Assembly: GCF_003675875.1 (NCBI RefSeq) | Contig: NZ_RCDI01000004.1 | Span: 62,001 to 126,000, forward strand | DNA length: 64,000 nt | From: Halostella limicola | GTDB taxonomy: Archaea > Halobacteriota > Halobacteria > Halobacteriales > Natronoarchaeaceae | Direction of reading: 5' to 3' | Notes under the pieces: generated by a model | What the model was told of the DNA's origin: nothing | The model's input: the letters and a program-made list of their open reading frames with translations, nothing else | Databases searched by the model: none | Position numbers and translations under genes: made by a program | Shown here: in pieces, positions 25,597 through 32,869 of the stretch | How positions within the stretch are numbered: the stretch's first letter is position 1 | Layout: every line of letters begins with the position of its first letter

Positions 25597-26247
25597 TCAC
25601 CGCGGCGTCGCTCGGGGGTCCCGCAAGTCGTTCACGTACTCCTTCAGGACGCGCTCCTCGGCGCGGTGGAGGATCTCGCTGCACGTCGACTTCGCGATGT
25701 CGAGGTCGTCTGCGAGCTCCACCAGGGTCGTCCGCCTCGGCGTGTCGTAGTACCCGCGGTCGATCGCTTCGTCGACCAGCCACAGCTGGCGGTCGGTCAA
25801 CAGCGAGTCCGACTCGACGTCCTGTTGCACCCGCTCCACGGTGTACGGGATCCCGACGTCGTCGAGCGTGTCTCCGAGCTTCGAGAGGTTCCGCTGGGGG
25901 AGCGTCTCCGCGAGCGTCATCTCGCCGTCTCTCACCTCGAAGGGCGTGTCCAGCGGCACGCCGGAACTCTGGAGCGAGGTCATCAACAGCGGCACGGTCG
26001 TCTCGACCTGTACCCGTCTGCCGTCGCCGTCGGTCTCGAACTCCGTCAGGTCCGTCACCGATTCGTACTCCCGGATTTGGTCACAGACCGCTGCGGGGTC
26101 GCCGCCGAGTAGCTCGATCCGGGCGACGCCGGTCGCGTCGTTCGCGGTCGCCGCGAGGACGCGGAACTCGGTGTCGGGATTCGCTCGGGAGACTTCGCCG
26201 ATCCATACCGAGTCCGGGACCGTTATCGCGAGTTCTACGTAGGGCAT
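25597..26247 (-). CDS. HTH_10 (bacterio-opsin-activator type) transcriptional regulator
   Basis: The ATG at 26247 gives 216 residues. The C-terminal 60 form the HTH_10 domain (LTDRQLWLVDEAIDRGYYDTPRR, LVELADDLDIAKSTCSEILHRAE); the N-terminal 140 are the haloarchaeal sensor-like beta-rich module (PYVELAITVPDSVW). It lacks the cysteine cluster seen in the HTH_10 protein at 50723, so ligand or redox sensing is not evident. It sits between the MOSC gene and an unrecognised gene. A TGAA-TATC-TTCG element lies about 100 bases upstream. Likely a local activator. Confidence 0.88.
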   Translation of the reverse strand: MPYVELAITVPDSVWIGEVSRANPDTEFRVLAATANDATGVARIELLGGDPAAVCDQIREYESVTDLTEFETDGDGRRVQVETTVPLLMTSLQSSGVPLDTPFEVRDGEMTLAETLPQRNLSKLGDTLDDVGIPYTVERVQQDVESDSLLTDRQLWLVDEAIDRGYYDTPRRTTLVELADDLDIAKSTCSEILHRAEERVLKEYVNDLRDPRATPR

Positions 26248-26343
26248 GTTGTGGCGTGGTTCGGTCCTCGGACCGCCCGCGCCCGGGTCGATCCGATTCC
26301 CTCCTGCCCGCACGTTTTCGGCCGGCCTAAAAATATGTTGGCG

Positions 26344-26355
26344 TGAATATCTTCG
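26344..26355. promoter_or_regulatory. Imperfect CGAA-N4-TTCG palindrome upstream of the HTH_10 gene
   Basis: TGAATATCTTCG matches the dyad CGAA-N4-TTCG with one mismatch. The same dyad occurs before the DUF2249 gene at 30739 and before the nitrate reductase operon. Confidence 0.35.
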
Positions 26356-26476
26356 GGACGAACTGCAGTGTCCGCTCCGCGGGTCGGTGCCGACCGCGAA
26401 CGAGTCGTTCACGCCGGCGGATCAGCGCCGGCGACCGTCGGGCCGGTCGCGCTGTCGTTGAAGCCCGCCCGTCTCC

Positions 26477-27100
26477 TCAGAACGGGGCGTCCGGCGACCC
26501 CCGACTGGCGCTCTCGGATTCCTTGGCCTGTTCCATCGGGGTCGAGCCGACTTCAGCGCTGTCCTCGGGGTCCGCCGACACGTCGCCGGTCGCCAGGAAC
26601 GTCTCCTCGAGCTCCGCGAGCTGGTCGTTTATCGCCTCGCTCTGGTGGTGCATCGGCGCCGCGCGGACCCGGACGAGGTCGTACTCGTGGCGCTCGGTGA
26701 GCCCGTTCCAAGCGCGAAACGACCCGATCGTCAGCGTGTGGGTCTGCGGACAGAACGGGGTCGTCGGCGTGAACTCCGCGCGCAACACGCGGTCGACCTC
26801 GTCCTCCTCGACGGCGCCGTCGCCGTCGGTCCGTTCGACGGCGTAGCGGTAGCCGGCGTTCCGGTGACGCGTGTCCAGGTTCAACCGGGCGAGGTTGTAG
26901 TTGAACGTCATGTCGTAGACCTTCCGCTCCTCGAACAGCTCGCGAGTCAGCCGGTGGAAGGCGACGTGGTCCCGTCCTTCGAGGACGTCGTGGCCCTCGA
27001 GGAACCGCTCCGGCCTCGGCGCGTTGTCGGGGACGAACTCGTCGTAGCCGTCGAACAGTTCGTCGTCGCTCTCCCCGAACGGAGACGGTATGCTCGGCAT
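26477..27100 (-). CDS. Unrecognised protein (207 aa) in the denitrification-type cluster
   Basis: Soluble and acidic, starting at ATG 27100. The central conserved-looking block is TPFCPQTHTLTIGSFRAWNGL with EYDLVRVRAAPMHHQSEAINDQL, and the C-terminal 40 residues are polar and disordered. A Cys, several His and the ending MHHQSEAINDQL could form a metal site; this is a guess. No signal or membrane segment. It lies between the HTH_10 regulator and the TusA-like gene on the same strand as the CopD pair, with about 110 bases to the TusA-like gene's stop. Family not identified. Confidence 0.7.
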   Translation of the reverse strand: MPSIPSPFGESDDELFDGYDEFVPDNAPRPERFLEGHDVLEGRDHVAFHRLTRELFEERKVYDMTFNYNLARLNLDTRHRNAGYRYAVERTDGDGAVEEDEVDRVLRAEFTPTTPFCPQTHTLTIGSFRAWNGLTERHEYDLVRVRAAPMHHQSEAINDQLAELEETFLATGDVSADPEDSAEVGSTPMEQAKESESASRGSPDAPF

Positions 27101-27211
27101 GGGTGCGGCTACGCCGACGCCCGGGGTACGGCTATTGCCGGAGATATTCGCGGTGCGACGTAATACGTCCGGCCCGGCCGCCGCGAGATCCCGCGTCGGC
27201 GTCCGGACGCG

Positions 27212-27508
27212 TCACGGCTCGCGGTGGATCTCGAGATACGTCGTGTACTCCCGCCTGAAGAGCCGCTTCCGTTCGGACTCGATCGCGAGCAGTTCGTGGC
27301 CAGTCTGGTCGGCTAACCGCGGGTACTCCTCCTCGGCCCGCCGGTCGGTGCTCTTGATGACGAGTACTGCGCCCTTCGGGAGGTCTTCGAGGGCTCGCTG
27401 GACGCGCGCGATGCCGCTCGCGCACCCGCGGCCGCGGTTGTCGACGGTCATGTCCGGTTCGACGTCGGGCGCGGCGTCGGGGACGGCGGGTTCGGTCACG
27501 CTCGTCAC
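27212..27508 (-). CDS. TusA-like small protein, translationally coupled to CopD-like gene
   Basis: 98 residues from a GTG at 27508 that overlaps the stop of the upstream gene in GTGA. TusA/SirA fold features are clear: DNRGRGCASGIARVQRALEDL, then GAVLVIKSTDRRAEEE and WAEKTGHE-like LADQTGHELLAIESE. The active-site CPxP is replaced by Cys-Ala-Ser, so the persulfide-carrying cysteine is kept but the proline is lost. Possible sulfur carrier for molybdenum cofactor or Fe-S metabolism. The start GTG is preferred because of the coupling. Confidence 0.78.
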   Translation of the reverse strand: MTSVTEPAVPDAAPDVEPDMTVDNRGRGCASGIARVQRALEDLPKGAVLVIKSTDRRAEEEYPRLADQTGHELLAIESERKRLFRREYTTYLEIHREP

Positions 27509-28479
27509 CTCCCTCCGTCGGTCGGCCCGTCGTCGGCCGCCGCTCCGAGGTCGTCGAGATCGCAGACACCGTCGATCGGGGAACACGCCCGCCACATCGG
27601 ACAGAGCGTGAAGATGACGACCAGCGCACCGATGAACCCGACCTTCGCGAGGACGGCGAGCCCTAGCGTCGTTTCGAGGTACGCCCCGCTCGCGGTTCCG
27701 AGCGTGTCGACCGCCTGGTACAGCCCCGTGAGAAACAGCGTCGGGATGATGATCCGGACGGCCCACCGGAACCGTTCGAGCTGTTCGCCCGCCGCCCGTG
27801 CGACGGCCGCCGTTGGCCGCCGCTTCCCCGTCGGGACCGCGACGAAGATGTTCCAGACCGCGCCGCCGATCCAGACCGCGAACGCGAGCAGGTGCAGCGC
27901 CCGCACGCCGGCGGCGACGGGTTCGAACCCGCGGATGGCAACCTCCATGAGGGCCGTCGAGACGGTGACCGCGAGAGCGAGTCCCAGCGCCGTCGCGCCG
28001 AGGCGGCTCCGGAACCGGTCGTCGACGGCTCCCGTCCGTCGCGTCGTCCCCGCCGCGGCCGCGATCGCGAGCCCGAGCAGCGCACAGTAACCGACCACTG
28101 TCGGACCGTAGTCGAGCCGCGACGCGTACGTCCCGGCGACCGCGGCGCCGCTGACGGCCAGCACGACGAGCGCGCCGGCCGCGATCCGGTCGAACCGGTC
28201 GTACATCTCCGCGCAGTAGCCCTGCGCTCCGGCCGCGAGGTCGTCCGGGCGGACGAAGCCGTGCTTCCAGAGCAGTCCGCCGGCGAGAACGCCGAGGGAG
28301 ACGAAGTACGCCCACCTCGCCGCCGCGAGCGCGGCGTCGCTACCGGCCAGCGTCGTCGACGCCCACGCCCCGACGAGCGACGCGGCGAGGATGACGCCGA
28401 GCGCGATCTTCGGCAGGACGTACTTGTCGAAGAGGTCGGTCGCTTCCCGGGTCTCGGTCCGCGTAGGTGAATCTGACAT
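27505..28479 (-). CDS. CopD-like (copper resistance D family) membrane protein
   Basis: 324 residues with about eight membrane segments. HLLAFAVWIGGAVWNIFVAVP is the characteristic CopD/YebZ helix with His and Trp, and a second WAYFVSLGVLAGGLLWKHGF lies N-terminally. The family moves or stores copper across the membrane; copper supply for a nitrite or nitric oxide reductase would fit the neighbourhood (inference). The stop overlaps the TusA-like gene start. A weak iron-box-like dyad is 27 bases upstream of the ATG. Confidence 0.78.
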   Translation of the reverse strand: MSDSPTRTETREATDLFDKYVLPKIALGVILAASLVGAWASTTLAGSDAALAAARWAYFVSLGVLAGGLLWKHGFVRPDDLAAGAQGYCAEMYDRFDRIAAGALVVLAVSGAAVAGTYASRLDYGPTVVGYCALLGLAIAAAAGTTRRTGAVDDRFRSRLGATALGLALAVTVSTALMEVAIRGFEPVAAGVRALHLLAFAVWIGGAVWNIFVAVPTGKRRPTAAVARAAGEQLERFRWAVRIIIPTLFLTGLYQAVDTLGTASGAYLETTLGLAVLAKVGFIGALVVIFTLCPMWRACSPIDGVCDLDDLGAAADDGPTDGGR

Positions 28480-28505
28480 GGTCGACGGGGGCTCCCTGCC
28501 GACGG

Positions 28506-28521
28506 TTTAGGTCTCCCAAAA
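28506..28521. promoter_or_regulatory. Possible weak iron box before the CopD-like gene
   Basis: TTTAGG-TCTC-CCAAAA keeps the 4-base spacer and one perfect half-site; the second half has one mismatch to CCTAAA. It begins 27 bases upstream of the ATG. Confidence 0.35.
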
Positions 28522-28586
28522 CTAAGGCGCGGGGCCGGAGATATTCGGGCGAGGAAACACGGGGGCACGTTGGAAAGGTGTCCGGT

Positions 28587-28760
28587 ATGGAGACGGTTTC
28601 GTACGATCGAGCGGTGGACGCGACGCGAGGCTCCGCGGTCGGAGCGACCGCGGGACGATGCAGGCGGGCGTTCGCCGGCGACGAGCGACGTTTGCCCCGC
28701 GGTAACGGTGCGGACCGGACTGCGGTGCGAGACACGGCGGCGAAACGGGAGTTGATCTGA
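28587..28760 (+). CDS. Small ORF (57 aa) coupled to the CGCGG-like gene
   Basis: ATG at 28587, starting METVSYDRAVD and ending KRELI. Basic and Arg-rich, unlike most halophilic proteins, so possibly not translated. Its TGA overlaps the ATG of the next gene (TGATG), a coupling typical of real operons. A TATA-like GATATTCG at about 28541 lies 46 bases upstream. No family recognised. Confidence 0.35.
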   Translation: METVSYDRAVDATRGSAVGATAGRCRRAFAGDERRLPRGNGADRTAVRDTAAKRELI

Positions 28761-29068
28761 TGGGGTCGAACGCGTACGCGGACCGCGAACCGGTCACGAC
28801 GCGGCGTCACGACCGAGCGTGGACGGCGGACCTGGAGACCGACGAGCACGCGGCCGACCGCCGGCTGGTCGTCGCGGAGGGGATCGAGGCCGTCGAACTG
28901 ACGAGCCCCGGGCGGTTCGTCGACATCGTCACCCCCGAGCGTCACGGTCACCCGTCGTCGTACCTCTACCCGGCGCTGCGCTCGCTGGACGCGGATCTGC
29001 GGCTCTCCGACGAGGACCGCTGTTCCTGCGGCGGGTACGTCACGCGAGCGTTCCTCGGCGGGGAGTGA
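28760..29068 (+). CDS. CGCGG-family-like small protein (putative radical-SAM-modified peptide)
   Basis: 102 residues. The layout HDRAWTADLETDEHAADR, IEAVELTSPGRFVDIVTPE, HGHPSSYLYPAL and the C-terminal DRCSCGGYVTRAFL strongly recalls the haloarchaeal family named for a C-terminal CGCGG motif and annotated as putative radical-SAM-modified RiPP proteins. Here the motif is CSCGG. No radical SAM gene is seen in the window, so a maturase must act from elsewhere or the assignment is to an unmodified paralogue. The identification comes from memory of the family pattern and is moderate. Confidence 0.6.
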   Translation: MGSNAYADREPVTTRRHDRAWTADLETDEHAADRRLVVAEGIEAVELTSPGRFVDIVTPERHGHPSSYLYPALRSLDADLRLSDEDRCSCGGYVTRAFLGGE

Positions 29069-29165
29069 CCGGCCGGCCCCGTTCGCCGGGCGCACCGTTT
29101 CGACGCCGGAGAGCTTCGGGAGGAGGCATTTACCGCCCCGCTCCGAGAGACGAGATACGAGCGTC

Positions 29166-30038
29166 ATGGACACGACTCGAACGGACTCGACAGAGGCGTC
29201 GTGGCGGCGGGTCCCGCCCGATTCGGTCGCCGCGCCCGTCGTCCGACGGGTTCCGTACCTCGAACTGAAGCTCGAACACCCCTCGCTGGACCCGACCGCC
29301 AGCGGCGAGCAGTTCTACCCGGACGCGGTACCGTACGAGGTCGACGGCGAGCACCGGGTGTTTTACTGGCGCTCCGGGCTCCCGGACGCTGCCCCCGACC
29401 CAGCCGATTGGCGGCTCGCGTGCGCGACGACCCACGGGCTCGCCGGCGCGGAGTCCCTCCCCGCGTCGCCCCCGCCGCTGACGACTGACGGGGCGGTCGG
29501 GACGGTCGTCGTCGTGGACGGCACCGTCGCCGGCGAGGTGACGACGGCGAGGCTCGACTCGTACGCGGTCCCGAGCGTCCGGATCGAGGCGGTCGACAAC
29601 TCTGCGGTCGAACTCTCCGCCAACGGGACGAGCTACGCCGTCCCGAGCGGCGACCGTCGGCGGATCGAACTCCCGCGACAGCGGGTCGAAGCGCCGGGCA
29701 AGGACGACCCCTCGCGGACGGTGACGCCGGTGCTCGCCGCCAGGTATCCCGGCCCTCGGACCGTCTACCATCCGGCGCCGGGGGCGTCGTACCGCCTGTT
29801 CCCCTCGTTCGGGCTCGACCTCTCCGCGGTCCCGAACCCGCTGCCGGTGCCGCTCGCGGCCGGGGAACTCGACGACGAGCGGCTGGCTGAAACGATCGGC
29901 GTCGATCTGTCCGCGCGGCCGTACGCCGAACGCGTCCTCTGGCAGGCGTTCGCCTACACCGCGTTCGACCCACATGCGGACTCGACGCCGAAACTGGCAC
30001 AGCTACCGCGCGGGCACGTCGCGCTCCGCGTCGACTAG
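29166..30038 (+). CDS. Haloarchaeal hypothetical protein (290 aa)
   Basis: ATG at 29166. Acidic and soluble with no Cys; the N-terminal half has PYLELKLEHPSLDP and VFYWRSGLPDAAP, the middle a beta-rich segment (VVVVDGTVAGEVTTARLDSYAVPSVRI quoted here only in part: GTVAGEVTTARLD), and the C-terminus an aromatic stretch (YRLFPSFGLDLSAVPNPLP) and AYTAFDPHADSTP. I do not recognise the family. It follows the CGCGG-like gene by about 100 bases on the same strand and could be expressed with it. No catalytic motif is evident. Confidence 0.7.
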   Translation: MDTTRTDSTEASWRRVPPDSVAAPVVRRVPYLELKLEHPSLDPTASGEQFYPDAVPYEVDGEHRVFYWRSGLPDAAPDPADWRLACATTHGLAGAESLPASPPPLTTDGAVGTVVVVDGTVAGEVTTARLDSYAVPSVRIEAVDNSAVELSANGTSYAVPSGDRRRIELPRQRVEAPGKDDPSRTVTPVLAARYPGPRTVYHPAPGASYRLFPSFGLDLSAVPNPLPVPLAAGELDDERLAETIGVDLSARPYAERVLWQAFAYTAFDPHADSTPKLAQLPRGHVALRVD

Positions 30039-30075
30039 CGGCGTTAGGACGACTCGACGGTCGCTCGCCGCGGGG

Positions 30076-30543
30076 TCAGACCGCGCAGCACTTGACGTCC
30101 CGCCCCGACTCGGGACACAGTTCCAGACACGGGGCGGTGACGAGTTCCCGGAGCCGAGCGATCCCGTCTCTCGGCAGCGCGACGCCGATCTCCAGCGCCG
30201 TCCGGTCGTCGAGCGCCGTCCCCAGCACCGAATCGAAGAAGCTCGTCACGACGCAGAACCGCCACGCGACGCGCGCCGCCAGCGCCTCTCCGCGACTCGT
30301 GAGCGTCACCCCCCGGTACTTCTCGTGGTCGACTAGCCCCCGGTCGTCGAGCTTCGAGACCATCTCGGACGCGCTGGCGGGCGTTACGCCCAGCCGCTCC
30401 CTGAGGTCGCCGGTCGCGATTCGGTCCGCCTCGTCCGTCGACAGCGCGTCGATCGCGAAGAGGTACCGCGCTGTCGTGCGCTCCACGTCCGACGGCGAGG
30501 GCGACGTGGACGGTGACGCCCGCACCCGGTCGTTCGACGACAT
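30076..30543 (-). CDS. DtxR/MntR-like metal-dependent regulator, truncated form with cysteine-rich tail
   Basis: 155 residues. The N-terminal winged helix (ARYLFAIDALSTDEADRIATG, LRERLGVTPASASEMVSKLDDRGLVDH, GVTLTSRGEALA) is that of iron/manganese-dependent repressors; the dimerisation region is shortened and there is no SH3-like third domain. The C-terminus has CLELCPESGRDVKCC, four cysteines in fourteen residues, possibly a metal or redox sensor. It faces the one-domain DUF2249 gene divergently. It could read the iron-box dyads seen here or the CGAA-N4-TTCG element; that is inference. Confidence 0.82.
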   Translation of the reverse strand: MSSNDRVRASPSTSPSPSDVERTTARYLFAIDALSTDEADRIATGDLRERLGVTPASASEMVSKLDDRGLVDHEKYRGVTLTSRGEALAARVAWRFCVVTSFFDSVLGTALDDRTALEIGVALPRDGIARLRELVTAPCLELCPESGRDVKCCAV

Positions 30544-30685
30544 GCGTCACCGTTTCACACCCACTGGGGAAAACGTCGTCCCGAATTCCTTCCCCTCACG
30601 TGCCGCCGAGTGGCCGAACGACCCCTCTACCGGCGAGCGTCCGGCGACGGCCGACTCGTGCCGTCCCGTCGCCCGCGTCGAGACG

Positions 30686-30697
30686 CGAAGATCTTCG
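30686..30697. promoter_or_regulatory. Perfect CGAA-GATC-TTCG palindrome before the DUF2249 gene
   Basis: CGAAGATCTTCG is a perfect 12-base palindrome 41 bases before the ATG at 30739 and 142 bases upstream of the DtxR-like gene, in the divergent intergenic region. Confidence 0.4.
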
Positions 30698-30738
30698 GGC
30701 GAACCCTCTCGATAGGCGCGGTCGATCGTTCGAACAGG

Positions 30739-30972
30739 ATGTCAGGACGACAGCTCGACCTCCGCGAGATCCCCCCGCCGAAGCGACACCCGAAGATCTT
30801 CGACGCCTTCGAGGAGCTCGAGAGCGGGGAAGCGCTGACGCTCTTCAACGACCACGAACCGACGCCCCTCTATCACCAGATGGCCGCGGAGGTGGAGTCG
30901 TTCGACGCAGAGGGCTACACCGTCGACCGCATCGGTCCGCAGGAATTCATCGCGACCCTGCCGAAGAAGTAG
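30739..30972 (+). CDS. Single-domain DUF2249 protein (77 aa)
   Basis: The ATG at 30739 starts MSGRQLDLREIPPPKRHPKIF; the core NDHEPTPLYHQM matches the other DUF2249 modules in the window and, unlike the first module at 21503, keeps the acidic-Pro core. It ends FIATLPKK. Divergent from the DtxR-like gene and convergent with the last gene of the nitrate reductase operon. Function of the family is not settled; the TusA-like fold suggests a carrier or binding role. Confidence 0.85.
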   Translation: MSGRQLDLREIPPPKRHPKIFDAFEELESGEALTLFNDHEPTPLYHQMAAEVESFDAEGYTVDRIGPQEFIATLPKK

Positions 30973-30995
30973 TCGAGCGGCGCAGCGACCGGCGG

Positions 30996-31457
30996 TCAGC
31001 CAACCGACGGGTCCTCCCCGGGATCGAGCGAGACGGCCTCGATCCGCGCCAGCTCCTTCACCGACTGTTCTCCGTCGACGCCGGGACCGACGAATCGCGT
31101 CCCGGGGCCGGCGTCGACGAGATCCTCGCCGTCGCGGGCGAGAGCGACCAGCGCGTCGAGCGCGGTCGCTATCTCGACGTGGACGCGGTACCCGCTGTCG
31201 CTCGTCAGGCGGAGGTGCGTCGTCACCGGCGGCGCGCCGGCGGACACGAGCAGGTCCGGGACCGGCACGCCGGTCCACGACGCCGCGGTCCGGTCGCCGG
31301 TCGCGCAGACGACCGTGCACTCCCGTTCGACGGTCGGCCGCGCGTCGAGGTCCGTCCGCGTCAGCGCCAGCCGCTTCTCCCCGACGACCTCGACGGTCGC
31401 GCCGCCGTCCGCCTCGTGCTCAGGGCCACTCTGCGGGCCGCGGGGGTTGCGGGTCAC
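30996..31457 (-). CDS. Molybdopterin-domain-like small protein (sulfite-oxidase fold), last gene of nar operon
   Basis: 153 residues. The sequence GDRTAASWTGVPVPDLLVSAGA resembles the molybdopterin-dependent oxidoreductase segment around W-x-G-x-x-L, and GTRFVGPGVDGEQSVKELARIEAV the end of that domain. A Cys (VVCATG) lies where the Mo-coordinating Cys might be. At 153 residues it is about half a normal domain, so it may be a fragment or a binding protein. It follows the Mrp fusion after 12 bases on the same strand. Confidence 0.55.
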   Translation of the reverse strand: MTRNPRGPQSGPEHEADGGATVEVVGEKRLALTRTDLDARPTVERECTVVCATGDRTAASWTGVPVPDLLVSAGAPPVTTHLRLTSDSGYRVHVEIATALDALVALARDGEDLVDAGPGTRFVGPGVDGEQSVKELARIEAVSLDPGEDPSVG

Positions 31458-31469
31458 GGGTCGCTTCGG

Positions 31470-32867
31470 TTACGGCCGGACGGCCGTAAGCACCCAGTCG
31501 TCGGGCGTCCGTCGCTCGACCGCGAACGGTTCGATCGCGCCCGGATCGGCGTCTGCGAGGTCGGCCAGGTACCCCCTGACGGGTGACGGGTCCCTGTCGC
31601 TGACGAGCGTGAGCGTCGCCCCGCTGTCGAGCGACGCGAACCGGTCCGCGACACGCTCGCGTCGCACTTCCGGGGGCTCGCCCCGAATGTCGACCGCGTC
31701 GTCGGGCACGTCCACGTCCCAGGCGGTCGCCGCGGCGTCGGTCACCGACTCCGCGAGTCGCTCCATCTCCGGCGGCGCGTCGCCGGGTGCGGGCGTCTCC
31801 TGGAGGTCCGTCGAGAACGGTATCTCGGCGAGGACCGGCGCGGACAGGGCGTCGGCGGGCGAGCTGCCGGGGAACAGGTCATGGTCGTCGCCGCAGGAGG
31901 GGCAGGTGAACCCGCCCATGTTGACGACGGCGCCGAGGACCGGCACGTCGTTGTCCCGGAACAGCTCGACGCTCCGCGCGGTGTCGTCGAGACTCGCCGG
32001 GAACGGGGTCGTCACGACGACGACGCCGTCGACCGGCACCTCCTGCAGCGTGGTGAGGACGACGTCGCCGGTGCCCGGCGGCAGGTCGATGACGAGCGTG
32101 TCCTCGGCGCGCCACGCAGCGTCCTCGAACAGCTCCGTCAGCGCGTCGTGAGCCATCGCGCCGCGCCAGGCGAGCGGCGCGCCGTCCTCCATCAGGCCGA
32201 CGCTCATCACGTCGAGATCCGCGTCCGGGCCGGACGCGCCGACGGGAAGCGGTCGTCCCTCGTCGTCCGAACGGACGGGGCCGGACACGTCGAGGAGCCT
32301 CGGCACGTTCGGGCCGTGGATGTCGGCGTCGAACAGCCCCGTCGACCGTTCCGCGGCGAGCGCGCAGGCGAGGCCGGTCGAGACGGTCGACTTACCGACG
32401 CCCCCTTTCGCGCTAGCGACGGCGATCACCGTGTCGAACCCGGCGACTCCCTCGCTCCCGTCGCCCGCCGACGGGGCGACCGGCTCGACGTGGGCGCTCC
32501 CGACGCCGGGGACGTCGCGGACCGCCCGCAGCATCGCCTCCATCGCGCCGGTCGCGCTCGCCTCGTCGAACGCGTCGACGGCGGCCTCGACGGTCACGTC
32601 GGTCCCGTCGACCCGGATCGACTCCACCAGTCCCGCCTCGAAGACGTTCACGCCGGCGTCGGGGTCGCGGACGGCTCGCAGCGCGGCCTCCACGCGGTCT
32701 TCGAGGGGGCCCTCGTCCGGATTCGCGGTAGCAAGGCTGTCGTCCGGGCCGAGGGTGGCGGCGTCGGTATCCGTCTCCGCGGATCCACCGTTCGGTGGTG
32801 GGTTCTCGTCCGGTTCCCCGGACGGCGTGCGATCGGCGTCGGTCGTCGTGTGTGGGTTGTCGGTCAT
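31470..32867 (-). CDS. MIP18-Mrp-DUF2249 fusion (iron-sulfur carrier ATPase) in the nar operon
   Basis: 465 residues in three parts: an acidic N-terminal linker, a MIP18/DUF59 domain (EAALRAVRDPDAGVNVFEAGL, about residues 57-140), a Mrp/NBP35 P-loop ATPase (deviant Walker A ASAKGGVGKST; switch DADIHGPNVPRLL; CPSC in the FTCPSCGDDH segment, the cluster-binding cysteines) and a C-terminal DUF2249 module (DIRGEPPEVRRERVADRFAS, SDRDPSPVRGYL). Mrp proteins assemble and transfer Fe-S clusters; being in the operon it may serve NarG/NarH or the Rieske protein. The DUF2249 tail is unusual and links it to the other DUF2249 genes. The ATG at 32867 is 2 bases after the upstream gene's stop. Confidence 0.9.
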   Translation of the reverse strand: MTDNPHTTTDADRTPSGEPDENPPPNGGSAETDTDAATLGPDDSLATANPDEGPLEDRVEAALRAVRDPDAGVNVFEAGLVESIRVDGTDVTVEAAVDAFDEASATGAMEAMLRAVRDVPGVGSAHVEPVAPSAGDGSEGVAGFDTVIAVASAKGGVGKSTVSTGLACALAAERSTGLFDADIHGPNVPRLLDVSGPVRSDDEGRPLPVGASGPDADLDVMSVGLMEDGAPLAWRGAMAHDALTELFEDAAWRAEDTLVIDLPPGTGDVVLTTLQEVPVDGVVVVTTPFPASLDDTARSVELFRDNDVPVLGAVVNMGGFTCPSCGDDHDLFPGSSPADALSAPVLAEIPFSTDLQETPAPGDAPPEMERLAESVTDAAATAWDVDVPDDAVDIRGEPPEVRRERVADRFASLDSGATLTLVSDRDPSPVRGYLADLADADPGAIEPFAVERRTPDDWVLTAVRP

Positions 32868-32869
32868 GC

